In this document: positions 63,397 to 64,000 of the stretch, piece after piece | How the letters are laid out: every line of letters starts with the position of its first letter | Position numbering within the stretch: the first letter of the stretch is position 1 | Assembly (NCBI RefSeq): GCF_030295975.1 | Contig: NZ_AP027364.1 | Span: 1,860,001 to 1,924,000, forward strand | Reading direction: 5' to 3' | Length of the DNA: 64,000 nt | Source: Thalassotalea atypica | GTDB lineage: Bacteria > Pseudomonadota > Gammaproteobacteria > Enterobacterales > Alteromonadaceae | Notes under the pieces: generated by a model | Told to the model about the DNA's origin: nothing | Database searches by the model: none | What the model saw: only the letters and a program-made list of their open reading frames with translations | Made by a program: the position numbers and the translations under genes

Positions 63397-64000
63397 TTAT
63401 ACTTCTTTAAAATGGCCAGAGGCTAGATCTGATAAAGTCCAATCACCTATTGCAGCTCTTATTAGTCTCAAGGTTGGAAAGCCTATATGTGCAGTCATGC
63501 GCCTTACTTGACGGTTTTTGCCTTCAGTTATAATGATTTCTAACCATGTTGTTGGAATACTGGCTCGTTCGCGAATAGGGGGATTACGTGGCCATACGTT
63601 GGGCTCATCCATTCGCTTGATTTTAGCTGGTAATGTCATGCCATCCTTTAGTTCAACGCCTTGTCGAAGCTTTTCTAGCGCTTGTTCCGTTGGTTCACCT
63701 TCCACTTGCACCCAATAAGTTTTGGGGGATTTAAATTTTGGACTGGCGATTTTATGTTGTAATTTGCCATCGTTTGTCAGTAACAGCAGTCCTTCGCTAT
63801 CTTTGTCTAATCGGCCTGCAGCATAAACATCTTTGACGGTGATAAAGTCGGCTAGAGTTTTACGTTGTTGATCATCAGTAAACTGACATAAAACATCAAA
63901 AGGCTTATTAAATAACACCACTTTTCTGTTTTGAGGGGTCACTGGAGGTTTTTTATTTTCTGGTCGTACCTTTCGGGCGTTTTTCGAGCCAACCCTAGTG
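63397..64000 (-). CDS. rluE: 23S rRNA pseudouridine(2457) synthase RluE, 5' end beyond window
   Basis: An RsuA-family pseudouridine synthase. [14 protein letters not shown] opens the fold, the catalytic aspartate is in [15 protein letters not shown], and [21 protein letters not shown] closes it; [18 protein letters not shown] is typical of RluE. The frame stays open from a possible GTG at 63942 to the window edge with a basic stretch ([14 protein letters not shown]), like the basic N-terminal extension of E. coli RluE, so I treat it as truncated at 64000. The first gene of rluE-nudJ-mnmA-hflD-purB. Confidence 0.9.
   Translation of the reverse strand, partial: TRVGSKNARKVRPENKKPPVTPQNRKVVLFNKPFDVLCQFTDDQQRKTLADFITVKDVYAAGRLDKDSEGLLLLTNDGKLQHKIASPKFKSPKTYWVQVEGEPTEQALEKLRQGVELKDGMTLPAKIKRMDEPNVWPRNPPIRERASIPTTWLEIIITEGKNRQVRRMTAHIGFPTLRLIRAAIGDWTLSDLASGHFKEV

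Overview
The window reads as a chromosomal segment of a low-GC marine gammaproteobacterium of the Alteromonadales, most like Colwelliaceae (Colwellia/Thalassotalea). The basis is the set of conserved gene neighbourhoods (purM/DUF2066/hda, DUF2069-arsC-bepA, bcp-gcvR-dapA-bamC, yffB-dapE, ackA-pta/yfbV, ppsA/ppsR/DAHP synthase, purB-hflD-mnmA-nudJ-rluE), the lineage-restricted families VC2046/SO_2500 and DUF4826, and a GlyGly-CTERM protease. Genus is an inference; no rRNA or tRNA gene lies in the window.

Layout. 1-2481: 5' part of purM, divergent from a DUF2066 protein and hda. 2482-20967: about 18.4 kb of accessory DNA, placed between hda and the DUF2069/arsC/bepA genes that are near neighbours of hda in relatives such as E. 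coli. It holds a serine hydrolase, an extradiol dioxygenase with a secreted MoaF/phenolic-acid-decarboxylase-like protein, three LysR regulators, a decayed fragment of the MoaF-like gene, a solute-binding protein, a run SDR / Bcr-CflA MFS / luciferase-domain protein / DoxX, an isoquinoline-oxidoreductase-type molybdoenzyme (small and large subunits) with an XdhC maturation factor, an unrecognised 419-aa protein and a lipoprotein with an HELAH metalloprotease-like motif. Two LysR genes that are close paralogues, in opposite orientation, bracket the central part of this block.

20968-32073: core genes (DUF2069, arsC family, BepA, TusA family, PerM, VF530, Bcp, GcvR, DapA-BamC, an M15 peptidase, DapE, YffB, an ACT protein). 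32530-39573: acetate overflow (ackA-pta), YfbV, RlmA, XthA and an MFS transporter. 39867-43886: an RstA/RstB-like two-component system whose upstream region carries a near-match to the E. coli RstA box, a VC2046 protein, YchJ, and a SulA-like division inhibitor under a textbook LexA box. 44012-48215: a secreted trypsin-like protease with a PA domain inserted in the protease fold, a class III CoA-transferase and a low-molecular-weight phosphatase. 48255-56023: DAHP synthase, PpsR, PpsA (the E. coli arrangement) and a YdiJ-type flavin/Fe-S dehydrogenase. 56082-64000: leucine-type dehydrogenase, DUF4826, GNAT, RoxA, PurB, HflD, MnmA, NudJ and RluE.

How it fits together: most genes are ordinary central-metabolism, cell-envelope and RNA-modification functions in short operons closed by clear Rho-independent terminators. 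The accessory block looks like aromatic/heterocycle or aldehyde oxidation with LysR control. The points most worth a second look are the MoaF-like gene remnant, the nested-hairpin element at 17530-17611, the paired palindromes around the xdhC/lysR genes, the HELAH lipoprotein, the RstA-like operator array, the LexA-controlled SulA homologue, the PA-in-trypsin protease and a Bcp lacking its usual resolving cysteine. No mobile-element gene, CRISPR array or convincing new multigene defence system was seen.
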